A stretch of DNA of 10,239 nt from VXYL01 sp047518105 (GCA_047518105.1 JAKZRQ010000317.1:1-10239); one strand, 5' to 3'. Counted from the stretch's first letter, positions 1 through 6,352 are shown. The notes: generated from the sequence alone by a model not told the origin. Numbers and translations: made by a program.

Positions 1-1
1 C

Positions 2-708
2 GGCCGCCCGCTCGCGAGCCGCTGCTGCCGCGACCAGGGCGGCGAGATCGCGGCCCTGCGCGCGCTGCTCGAGGACGTCGACCTGCGCGGCTGCGTGGTC
101 ACCCTCGACCCCCTGCACTCCACCCGCGACACCGAGCGCGCCATCGTCGAGACGCACGGCGCCGACTACGTGCTGTCGATCAAGACGAACTGTCCCGACA
201 CCTTCTCGCAGCTCGCCGCCATCGACTGGGACGCCCCCGCCGTGCGCCGCCACGCCGAGGCGCCCGCCAAGGGCCACGGCCGCATCGAGGCGCGCCGCAT
301 CGCCGCCCGCGACCTGCTGCCGGGAACGTTCGCCGCCTTCGCCGGGGCCCGTCAGGCGTTCCGCGTCATCCGCGAGCGCACCGACGCGAAGACCGGCGAG
401 ACATCCGTCGAGACCGCCTACGGCATCACCTCGGTGACCGCCGAACGCGCCGGCCCCGAACGCCTGCTCGCCTGGAACCGCGGCCACTGGCAGGTCGAGA
501 ACGGCAACCACTACCGCCGCGACGCCACCATGGGCGAGGACGCCAGCCGCATCCGCGCCCGCCACGCGCCCGCCAACAACGCCACCTAAGAACAACATCG
601 TGCTGGCGGTCGTCTTCCATCGCGGCTTCCGCTACCTCCCCGAAGCGAACCTGCACTTCTATGATGCGCCGCCGCGAGGCCCTCGACGCCATCCTCGAGC
701 CCCACTGA
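2..708 (+). pseudogene. ISAs1-like IS transposase, 3' part, frameshifted
   Basis: This is a remnant of a DDE transposase that would cut and join the ends of its own insertion sequence. The frame is open from the window edge. It shows the second catalytic Asp in VVTLDPLHS (D codon 107-109), a KGHGRIEARR segment, and the Glu motif RGHWQVEN (E codon 497-499) followed by EDASRIRARHAPANNAT. This order is typical of ISAs1-family enzymes. The frame stops at TAA 587-589, but the expected C terminus continues in another frame from about 591 (NNIVLAVVFHRGFRYLPEAN, to 662). It continues after a second shift in the frame of 661-708 (MMRRREALDAILEPH, TGA 706-708). Two indels have therefore broken the end of the gene. 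The first catalytic Asp would lie left of the window. The family call is from remembered motifs. The fragment is much richer in GC than the genes after 978, as expected of foreign DNA. Confidence 0.8.
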
Positions 709-959
709 GCGGGCCGCCGGCCCGGCCACTCCGACCATCCCGAACACGCGTCCCGCCGATGCCCGGCAGCCCGTTCTCCGGAACGCCGCCCCTGCCGTCT
801 TCCGCCCGGCCGAACCGGTGAAAACCGCCCAGACCTGCGAATCCGCATAGCCCCCGCCGTTGCAACCCGGCACGTCGAACAATACGCCGCCCATCGTCGG
901 TGCTGGTCGCCGTGCCAGCGGTCAGCATGAAATCACCCTGCCCGACCAACCTCCCCCAT
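709..959. other. GC-rich stretch without a supported gene
   Basis: This stretch follows the broken transposase. It is very rich in G+C, so long frames are open on both strands by chance. None shows a recognisable domain, a plausible ribosome site or a sensible composition (the minus-strand frames are mostly Arg, Gly and Ala). It is probably the outer part of the insertion sequence or DNA carried with it. The base composition drops sharply at about 940-980, which I take as the approximate edge of the foreign segment. I could not define a terminal inverted repeat or target duplication, because the left end is outside the window. Confidence 0.5.
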
Positions 960-989
960 TTGCCCTAGGAACAGGGCGTGTGCTATAAA
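960..989 (+). promoter_or_regulatory. candidate sigma70 promoter with inverted repeat in the spacer
   Basis: TTGCCC at 960-965 and TATAAA at 984-989 are separated by 18 bases. They match the -35 and -10 consensus at 4 of 6 and 5 of 6 positions. Transcription would begin near 996, just ahead of the ATG codons at 1005 and 1026 of the first gene. A short inverted repeat, GCCCT (962-966) and AGGGC (973-977), overlaps the -35 and spacer and could be an operator. It is only 5 bp per arm, so this is speculative. The site lies at the border between GC-rich IS debris and the operon. Confidence 0.45.
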
Positions 990-1025
990 CGAACGTCAGC
1001 TCCCATGCCGACACCGAGACTTGTC

Positions 1026-1295
1026 ATGAAATGGCCAATTGCCCTTGCGCTGGCGGTGCTCGCGCTCTCTCCGACGCCTGCCATGGCTTATCTCGATCCG
1101 GGAACCGGCAGTTTCATTTTGCAGATGCTCATCGCCGGCTTCCTAGGTGCCATTCTCTATGTGAGACTGGCTTGGGACCGTACGCGGCTATTTTTCACCC
1201 GACTGTTCTCGTCGCTTTCCAGTCGAACCAACTCCAGCAACGAACAACCAAAACAAGAAGACGACCAAGACGGTGATCACCAAACGCCGACATGA
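1026..1295 (+). CDS. small secreted/membrane protein with AYLDPGTGS motif
   Basis: This is a small protein of 89 residues from ATG 1026. It has a clear signal-peptide-like N terminus (MKWPIALALAVLALSPTPAMA, probable cleavage after AMA), then the conserved start of the mature chain YLDPGTGSFILQ. A membrane segment follows (about residues 28-45, LQMLIAGFLGAILYV), then a basic stretch (RLAWDRTRLFF) and a polar Ser/Gln/Asp-rich tail. Small proteins of this pattern are familiar from exopolysaccharide loci, but I know of no assigned function. ATG 1005 in the same frame is an alternative start. GTG 978 is unlikely because it lies upstream of the predicted transcription start. No strong ribosome site is visible. 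Its TGA overlaps the ATG of the next gene (ATGA), which suggests translational coupling. It is probably the first gene of a three-gene operon. Confidence 0.75.
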   Translation: MKWPIALALAVLALSPTPAMAYLDPGTGSFILQMLIAGFLGAILYVRLAWDRTRLFFTRLFSSLSSRTNSSNEQPKQEDDQDGDHQTPT

Positions 1296-2734
1296 CCCAA
1301 TATACGACCGTTAGTGGATCATTTCGCGATCCCAACGGCTTCCTGTATCTCGTCGAGGGCGAACTATATCGGCAGGTCAACTCGAAATATCGTCTCCAAT
1401 ACGACCATTTACTGAACTCGGGACTGATCGCCGATCTACTTGAAGACGGGCTTCTCGTCGAACACGAAGAAGCCGACCTTGCCTTGGCCGCAACGAGCGA
1501 AGCATATCGGGTACTGAAACCAGTCAAGCTTCCGTTCGTGTCGTATCCCTTCGAGTGGTCATTCGGACAGCTCAAAGCCGCCGCGCTACTCACGCTCTCG
1601 ATCTTGCGCCGAGCTTTGGACCACAACATGGTCTTGAAGGATGCAAGCGCCTACAACGTTCAGTTTCTTGGTACTCGGGCCGTGTTCATCGATACCCTGT
1701 CGTTTGAACTGTACAAGGAAGGTGCGCCATGGGTCGCCTATCGCCAATTCTGTCAGCATTTCCTCGCGCCGCTTGCCTTGATGCGCCACCTGGACGTTAG
1801 ACTGGCCCAACTCTATCAAACCAATATCGACGGGATTCCTCTAGATCTGGCGAACGCCATGCTGACGGTCTCTGCACGGCTAAGACCATCCATCGCTACG
1901 CACATTTCACTACATGCACGAGCGCAGCATCGCTTCTCCGGCAAGGACGCGCCCTGGAAGAAGGCCCACCCGCTTCGGGTATCTAGGTTAGGCTTCGAAG
2001 GAATCGTTCGAAATCTCGAGTCCACCATCAAGGGATTGCACTGGCAGCCGCAACAGAGCGAGTGGAGTGACTACTATTCGGATACGAACTACTCCAAGGC
2101 GGCTATGGCCAGCAAACGAAGGCTGGTTGCCGAATTCCTCTCTACAGCCGGGCGCCAACCGTTGGTCATAGACTTGGGTTCCAACACCGGCGAATTCAGC
2201 ACGATAGCCAATCAGCATGCCGACTACGTGGTCGCGGTCGATGTCGATTGCGCTACCGTAGAGGCCCACTACCGCAACCTCCTTTCCTCCAACTGCGACG
2301 ACATACTGCCACTACGGATCGACCTGACGGTACCGAGCCCTGGTATCGGCTGGGCCAATGCAGAACGACCAGCCTTCCAGGACAGAGCTGCCGATTCGAC
2401 GGTCATCGTCCTGGCGCTAGTCCACCACTTGGCTATCGCGAACAACGTTCCTCTGGATCGAGTTGCCGGGTTTCTGGCCGGTTTCGCCAAGCTCCTTATT
2501 GTTGAGTTCATACCGAAGTCGGACTCCCAGGTTCAGCGGCTCCTTGCATCCCGCGAAGACATTTTCCCGCGCTACACGAGGGAGTGCTTTGAAGCCGACT
2601 TCTCGAGACTCTTTACGATCTTGACGAGCGAACGCATTGCCGAATGCGAGAGAACCATCTACTTGATGGAACGTCGATCTCTGGAACCCAAGGCCAAACA
2701 CCTTCACCTGCGGGGTGACGAGTCATTGCCGTGA
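1292..2734 (+). CDS. kinase-like domain fused to SAM-dependent methyltransferase
   Basis: This 480-residue cytoplasmic protein has two recognisable parts. The C-terminal half is a class I SAM methyltransferase. Motif I is VIDLGSNTGEFS at about 292-303, the acidic strand end is VVAVDVD at 313-319, and a motif-IV-like strand VIVLALVHHL lies at 371-380. The conserved-looking block LLIVEFIPKSDSQVQRLL follows at 401-418 and REDIFPRY at 421-428. The N-terminal half carries SYPFEWSFGQLKAAALLTL (84-102). It then has LKDASAYNVQF (115-125), which resembles a kinase catalytic loop with D117 and N122, and VFIDTLSFE (131-139), which resembles the metal-binding DFG region with D134. I recall the whole pattern from proteins annotated simply as class I methyltransferases, some called NoeA-like in rhizobia. 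The acceptor is unknown; a sugar or lipid-linked glycan is an inference from context. It overlaps both neighbours by 4 bases (ATGA and GTGA). Confidence 0.8.
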   Translation: MTQYTTVSGSFRDPNGFLYLVEGELYRQVNSKYRLQYDHLLNSGLIADLLEDGLLVEHEEADLALAATSEAYRVLKPVKLPFVSYPFEWSFGQLKAAALLTLSILRRALDHNMVLKDASAYNVQFLGTRAVFIDTLSFELYKEGAPWVAYRQFCQHFLAPLALMRHLDVRLAQLYQTNIDGIPLDLANAMLTVSARLRPSIATHISLHARAQHRFSGKDAPWKKAHPLRVSRLGFEGIVRNLESTIKGLHWQPQQSEWSDYYSDTNYSKAAMASKRRLVAEFLSTAGRQPLVIDLGSNTGEFSTIANQHADYVVAVDVDCATVEAHYRNLLSSNCDDILPLRIDLTVPSPGIGWANAERPAFQDRAADSTVIVLALVHHLAIANNVPLDRVAGFLAGFAKLLIVEFIPKSDSQVQRLLASREDIFPRYTRECFEADFSRLFTILTSERIAECERTIYLMERRSLEPKAKHLHLRGDESLP

Positions 2735-4437
2735 ATCTCATAGAACTCCGGCGATCGACACCTCTACGATCTTCTGTTCGTACCGCCACAGGCGCACTGA
2801 TAACGTGGATGTCGGTGCTTGGACCTCCGTGGCAGGCTCTCGTGACGTCGTCTCTTCCGCTCTATTTGAACAATCAAGAAGAGCTCTATCACGACGTCTC
2901 CGTCACATACCCATTCATCGGTGCCGCCTTCTTGATCGCCTGCATCGCATTTCCGCTGTACTACGTCGCCCTGCGCAACCGAGCCCTATCTCATGCCTTG
3001 TGGTTCTACTACTTCTCCGGGTTTGCTTTTCTCGGCGTCGTCGCCATTCGTCACTCGCAGACCGGGTTGGTCTTCAAAGTGGGGGCACTCATTGCCATCG
3101 TTGTAGGATTTACGCTAGTGCAACTCGCTGCCCACAGGTGGTGGGATCTCCGTCGAGCTTCAGGATACTTTGCACTATTTGCAATTGGTTTCGTTGCGGT
3201 TGACGCGCTGGAATTCCAACGTCGCCACGTCGCCCTACCCGAGGAACTCGAATCGATCGAATCTGGCATTGCATCAGCGGTTTCGGACCGACCAAATTTC
3301 TATCACATTGTTCTGGACGAATACCAGACAGACTTGTTCGAGTTGACTCTCAACGACGAGGTGAAGCGTGAACTTGGCGGGTTTGACTTCTTCGACGATG
3401 CGTTGACCGTCTTCGGGCGGACCCGAATGTCCTTGGGTACTGTGTTCAGCGGTCGCAACTACGATTTCTCCTCTCCTCAAGGGGACTATCAATGGGAAGC
3501 GTTCGCAGGCGAGCAATCGATGTTGACCCGAGTCAAGGATGCCGGCTACCTGACGGAAGGCTATCTGCACGATAGGTTGTTCAGCTTTATCCCGCCTTTC
3601 CATCTGGTCCGCTTCCACCAAGAACCGACAGGGTACGGCCGCATTGCGACAAGCGGGTTGTTCGCGGAGCTTTGGTCATTTGCGAACCTCCCCAGCTTCA
3701 TTTCCGCGCGGTTGCTGGAGGAAGAACGGTTTGCGAACTTCGAATCCCAGAACATTCTCAATCCGGCTGCGCCGATCAAGTCGCTGCACACGTTCGACTA
3801 TCTAATACGTCGGGAGGCAAGCCAATCGGGGAGGGGGCGGTACGTCTTTGCTCACCTCATTCTTCCGCACTTTCCGAACGTGCTGGATTCCGACTGTAGC
3901 TACACGGTGGAAGGCGCGAAAACCGATCCGGTGCGCCAGTCGAAATGCGCCACTGCCCTTGTGATCAAGCTGGTGAACACTCTGAAGCGGCTTGGCCGGT
4001 TTCGAGACTCGCTGATTATTGTTCAAAGCGATCATGGTGCTCGTTTCGCGATCGTGGACGGTTCGCCTCGTCCTGTGACGGGAATGCGAGATTTTGGCAA
4101 CGAATGGAACAGCGCCAGGGCGAGGTCCCTGCTGCTGATCAAACGCCCAGGTCGCGATTCCAATGGCACGGTTCAGAGGAGCTCTGCCCCAGCCAGCCTC
4201 CTCGACATCTTCCCCACCGTATCTACGGCACTTGGGCTTGATGCCGGGGAAACGGATGGCATCGACCTGTTCGATGCGCAGGAGCTGGTGGCAGCTTCCG
4301 CGAGGAAACGTTGGTACTACTTCTTCAGCAAGAAGGGTCCGTTTGGGTGGACGGACGAGATGGTCCGCTTTCGCGTGGAGGACGGTCGCGCAATCCGCGA
4401 TGGCGTCCAGGTCTTGACAGGAAATCCACCTCCGTAG
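2731..4437 (+). CDS. membrane-anchored sulfatase / alkaline-phosphatase-fold hydrolase or transferase
   Basis: This 568-residue inner-membrane protein starts at GTG 2731, overlapping the previous stop. About four or five hydrophobic segments (roughly 21-45, 61-80, 88-106, 112-132, 145-160) form an N-terminal membrane domain. The catalytic domain is probably periplasmic and starts near residue 185. PNFYHIVLDEYQTDLF at 188-203 supplies a first metal ligand (D196). RTRMSLGTVFSGR at 230-242 holds the likely Thr/Ser nucleophile region. LILPHFP at 376-382 holds a His, and VQSDHGARF at 431-439 holds the D434/H435 metal pair. This order matches the sulfatase-like family that includes phosphoethanolamine and phosphoglycerol transferases. 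The context suggests it adds or removes a charged group on an exported glycan, but the substrate cannot be read from sequence. The usual CxPSR sulfatase signature is not seen, so a true sulfate-ester hydrolase is less likely. Confidence 0.78.
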   Translation: MNLIELRRSTPLRSSVRTATGALITWMSVLGPPWQALVTSSLPLYLNNQEELYHDVSVTYPFIGAAFLIACIAFPLYYVALRNRALSHALWFYYFSGFAFLGVVAIRHSQTGLVFKVGALIAIVVGFTLVQLAAHRWWDLRRASGYFALFAIGFVAVDALEFQRRHVALPEELESIESGIASAVSDRPNFYHIVLDEYQTDLFELTLNDEVKRELGGFDFFDDALTVFGRTRMSLGTVFSGRNYDFSSPQGDYQWEAFAGEQSMLTRVKDAGYLTEGYLHDRLFSFIPPFHLVRFHQEPTGYGRIATSGLFAELWSFANLPSFISARLLEEERFANFESQNILNPAAPIKSLHTFDYLIRREASQSGRGRYVFAHLILPHFPNVLDSDCSYTVEGAKTDPVRQSKCATALVIKLVNTLKRLGRFRDSLIIVQSDHGARFAIVDGSPRPVTGMRDFGNEWNSARARSLLLIKRPGRDSNGTVQRSSAPASLLDIFPTVSTALGLDAGETDGIDLFDAQELVAASARKRWYYFFSKKGPFGWTDEMVRFRVEDGRAIRDGVQVLTGNPPP

Positions 4438-4454
4438 GGCGAACACGAACGCCC
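4437..4454 (+). terminator. weak hairpin after the plus-strand operon
   Basis: GGGCG (4437-4441) and CGCCC (4450-4454) can pair around an 8-base loop directly at the stop codon of the sulfatase-fold gene. The stem is only 5 bp and no T-run follows, so it is at best a weak or Rho-assisted terminator. The rest of 4455-4588 shows no gene or other signal. Confidence 0.2.
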
Positions 4455-4588
4455 GGAGTCGCATGACGCTACCGAGGATTTGGACGCCCGACCGCGCTAG
4501 AAGCACACCGATCAATGCTCGGGATTGGCCGAACCGCACCTAGAGTCAGCAAATTGCAGGCTGCGAAACGGACTTGATCAAGGCATCT

Positions 4589-4610
4589 CTAGCCCGCATT
4601 TCTCACCAGG
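4589..4610 (+). repeat. left terminal inverted repeat of the MITE-like element
   Basis: This is a perfect 22-base complement of 4777-4798. It begins with CTAG, then CCCGCATTTCTCACCAGG. The CTAG part may be target-site duplication rather than element. Confidence 0.85.
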
Positions 4611-4710
4611 CCGCTTCTCGGCGTCAAAAGAGCTCATGGTTTCAAGAAGTTGACCGCGATGCCAATGATCGTGCCGGTTGCAGACTGCGCTGGCCGTGCC
4701 CTCGCGGGTC

Positions 4711-4755
4711 TTTTGGCCCCGTGTACACACGGGCCGTGTGTACACGGGGCCAAAA
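4711..4755. repeat. perfect 45-bp palindrome inside the IS remnant
   Basis: The left arm 4711-4732 and right arm 4734-4755 are exact reverse complements of 22 bases around a single central G at 4733. The arm begins TTTTGGCCCCGTGTACAC, and each arm also contains the self-complementary GTGTACAC. T-runs lie on the 5' side and A-runs on the 3' side for both strands. This is the opposite of an intrinsic terminator, although the stem could still impede transcription from either operon. Subterminal palindromes of this sort occur in some insertion sequences and may bind protein or shield the element from outside transcription. Confidence 0.9.
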
Positions 4756-4776
4756 TCCTCCGCGATCATCACGGCC

Positions 4777-4798
4777 CCTGGTGAGAAATGCGGGCTAG
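4777..4798 (-). repeat. right terminal inverted repeat of the MITE-like element
   Basis: This is the partner of 4589-4610, with no mismatch over 22 bases. Its outer border (4798/4799) is where homology to the epimerase stops. Confidence 0.85.
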
Positions 4799-4834
4799 CG
4801 GCCCGTAGACGTTGTGGTATCGGGCGATGCGCGT

Positions 4835-4982
4835 ACGCAGGCCGAAATCCTCCCGGAAGTGGCGGCACATGCGCTCCGAGAAGAGCTTTTCCCAGCCGTA
4901 GCCGTCCTCGGGCACGGCCGGATAGGCGTCGTCTTCCCGCAACGCGACCACATCCTCGTTCTTCTGCTTGTCCGCGTTGTAG
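4835..4982 (-). repeat. 148-bp tandem duplication in epimerase gene, copy 1 (ancestral-like)
   Basis: This copy is 148 bases, identical to 4983-5130 except at 4900, 4918 and 4930. It encodes the stretch from the CVYNADKQ motif to FREDFGL, with EDDAYPAVPEDGYGWEK in one frame. It keeps the catalytic Tyr of YxxxK and joins correctly to TRIARYHNVYGPL, so it is the copy attached to the downstream part of the gene. Confidence 0.95.
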
Positions 4983-5130
4983 ACGCAGGCCGAAATCCTC
5001 CCGGAAGTGGCGGCACATGCGCTCCGAGAAGAGCTTTTCCCAGCCGTCGCCGTCCTCGGGCACGGTCGGATAGGCGTTGTCTTCCCGCAACGCGACCACA
5101 TCCTCGTTCTTCTGCTTGTCCGCGTTGTAG
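4983..5130 (-). repeat. 148-bp tandem duplication in epimerase gene, copy 2 (degenerate)
   Basis: This is the second copy, joined in frame to the upstream ASSAC motif. It reads EDNAYPTVPEDGDGWEK, with three changes against copy 1 (at 5048, 5066 and 5078). The change at 5048 turns the catalytic Tyr into Asp. An 11-base sequence, ACGCAGGCCGA, begins each copy (4835, 4983) and recurs right after the second (5131-5141), marking the duplication endpoints. Confidence 0.95.
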
Positions 5131-5497
5131 ACGCAGGCCGAGGACGCGTAGAAATAGCGGTCAAGACCATGCTCCTTGGCCGCGAGCACCATGTGGGTGT
5201 TGATCAACGCGGAGAGCATGCACAGCGCCCGATTGTTCTCGATGAACCCCATGCCCCCCATATCCGCCGCAAGCTGGTAGCACTGATCCATCCCAGCGCA
5301 AGCGTCCATGCACGCGTCCAGCCCCTGCAGATTGGCGACCATGTTGTCGGCGTCGGCATGGACCTGGTGCCATCCGTCAAGGGCTTGCAGTCCACGCTAC
5401 GGACCTGATGACCCTCGGCAAGCAAGGTGGCTACCAGATGGCCGCCGATGAACCCCTCACCACCGGCCACGACGATTCTCTGCGGATTCAAATCGTT

Positions 5498-5502
5498 CTC
5501 CT
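5498..5502 (-). promoter_or_regulatory. ribosome binding site of the epimerase-like gene
   Basis: On the minus strand AGGAG lies 6 bases ahead of TTG 5491-5489. It is the strongest Shine-Dalgarno match seen in the minus operon and decides the unusual TTG start. No ATG or GTG at this position fits the conserved N terminus. Confidence 0.65.
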
Positions 5503-5554
5503 AGTTTCAAGCTGCGACTCTACACAAGGTGCTATCGAGGCCCGACGACAACGA

Positions 5555-6352
5555 CTATCGCTTGGCAACCGGGTCTACTGACGTCCGCCACATCCCTCGA
5601 TGAAACGGCACGAACTGGAACAACTTGCGGATCAACCGCAAGGGGACGACCAGCGGGGCGCATGGCAGCTCGTTGTGCCGACGTATGCGGATGGCGTCAA
5701 GATTGCCTCTCCAGATGTTTCGAAGAGTCCCCGAATTGCCTCCCGCCGCCATGTGCAGCAGTATCCTCGGCAGGTACTTCACCTTGATCCTGTGCTTGAA
5801 CAGCAGGCGAAGCATGAAGTCCTGGTCCGAGGAAACGGGGTAGCGAAGATCGAACAGGCCATACCGATCATATACCCGCCTACGAACAAATAGCGTCATG
5901 TGCGGTGGTAGCCAGCCGTAGTAGAGCCTCGCGCGGTGAAACGAACCGGCCTTCCAGTAACGAATGACTCTGCCCGACCGATTGGCGTAGATCTGATCAC
6001 CGTAGCAGGCATCGAGTTCCTCATCTTCGCGAAAGGCTTCCATCACGTCGCGGACGACGAATCGGTCCGCATACTTGTCGTCGGCACCTACAAAATGAAT
6101 CACATCACTCGGACCGCCGCTTGTCCTTGCGATGCCCTTGTTCAGGCCGTCGAAGATGCCTTTGTCCGGCTCGCTGATCAGGATCGATATGTCCCCCTCG
6201 TACCTCCTGACGACATCCAGCGTCCCGTCCGTCGAACCCGCATCGACAACGACAACATCGAGTTCGTCCCCGTGTTCCTGCGACAGTATGGAGTCGAGAG
6301 CCCGGCTCACGCGGAGATCGTTGTAAACCGGGACGACGACGGAGATCTTCAC
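5555..6352 (-). CDS. GT2 family glycosyltransferase
   Basis: This 265-residue GT-A fold enzyme would transfer a sugar from a nucleotide sugar to a lipid-linked glycan at the cytoplasmic face. VKISVVVPVYND (1-12) is the first strand and VVVVDAGSTDGT (33-44) the nucleotide-binding turn. EPDKGIFDGLNKGI (61-74) and HFVGADD (86-92) include the metal-binding DD. PPHMTLFVRR (149-158) and SSDQDFMLRL (174-183) carry the probable catalytic base. The pattern resembles WcaA/WcaE-like transferases of exopolysaccharide clusters; the sugar is not predictable. The GTG start at 6352 overlaps the stop of the upstream methyltransferase by 3 bases (GTGA). The frame stays open further upstream to 6670, but that part is the methyltransferase gene in another frame. 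The epimerase relic begins 63 bases downstream on the same strand, so both were probably co-transcribed. Confidence 0.88.
   Translation of the reverse strand: MKISVVVPVYNDLRVSRALDSILSQEHGDELDVVVVDAGSTDGTLDVVRRYEGDISILISEPDKGIFDGLNKGIARTSGGPSDVIHFVGADDKYADRFVVRDVMEAFREDEELDACYGDQIYANRSGRVIRYWKAGSFHRARLYYGWLPPHMTLFVRRRVYDRYGLFDLRYPVSSDQDFMLRLLFKHRIKVKYLPRILLHMAAGGNSGTLRNIWRGNLDAIRIRRHNELPCAPLVVPLRLIRKLFQFVPFHRGMWRTSVDPVAKR

Larger units (their letters stand above)
4589..4798. mobile_element. short IS-derived (MITE-like) element with perfect 22-bp inverted ends
   Basis: Bases 4589-4610 and 4777-4798 are perfect reverse complements (22 bp; core CCCGCATTTCTCACCAGG and its complement). The outermost four bases on both sides are CTAG, which is its own complement. 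The element can therefore also be read as 18-bp inverted repeats (4593-4610, 4777-4794) flanked by a CTAG target duplication. Similarity ends abruptly outside these points. The 166-bp interior cannot encode a transposase. A short minus-strand open stretch ending at a stop at 4634-4636 could be the tail of one, but this is a guess. The element sits between two convergent operons and cuts the epimerase gene exactly after its HNVYGPL motif. I read it as an internally deleted insertion sequence. The family is not certain. Confidence 0.75.
4799..5491 (-). pseudogene. GDP-mannose 3,5-epimerase-like gene, multiply disrupted
   Basis: An intact enzyme of this NAD-dependent SDR family would epimerise a GDP-hexose (GDP-mannose to GDP-L-galactose) as polysaccharide precursor. 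Translation would start at TTG 5491 behind a good ribosome site. The N terminus MNPQRIVVAGGEGFIGGHL has the GxxGxxG nucleotide fold. LAADMGGMGFIENN, YASSACVY (catalytic Cys), YGWEK (Tyr/Lys pair) and RYHNVYGPL follow in the order seen in plant GME. In the reconstructed chain C120, Y149 and K153 keep the plant spacing (145, 174, 178). Three lesions destroy it. One base is missing near 5378, so the frame ends at the stop 5204-5206. A 148-bp tandem duplication (4835-5130) adds a further shift. The 3' end is lost after codon ~183 at the MITE-like element. The normal continuation, GTWxGGREKAPAA, is absent from the window. Confidence 0.85.

Noticed and set aside
426..949. Several minus-strand frames opposite and beyond the transposase relic
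   Set aside because: They are mutually overlapping, Arg/Gly-rich, and without motifs or ribosome sites. They are expected by chance at this GC content.
978..1025. N-terminal extension of the YLDPGTGS protein from GTG 978
   Set aside because: It overlaps the probable promoter and would bury the signal peptide behind a polar leader. ATG 1026 or 1005 fits better.
3802..4539. 245-residue minus-strand frame antisense to the sulfatase-fold gene
   Set aside because: Most of it is the shadow of the catalytic domain. The short part outside the gene has no recognisable family.
4711..4755. Bidirectional intrinsic terminator between the convergent operons
   Set aside because: The stem is strong, but neither strand has a T-run after it; the runs are on the wrong sides. 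It may still hinder transcription.
4835..5141. CRISPR-like or protein-domain repeat
   Set aside because: There are only two 148-bp units with no spacers. The unit is not a multiple of 3 and breaks the frame, so it is a mutation rather than an array or domain repeat.
4814..5408. Overlapping plus-strand frames of 129-133 residues across the repeat
   Set aside because: They are the reverse-strand image of the epimerase sequence. They duplicate only because the DNA is duplicated, and they have no start signal.
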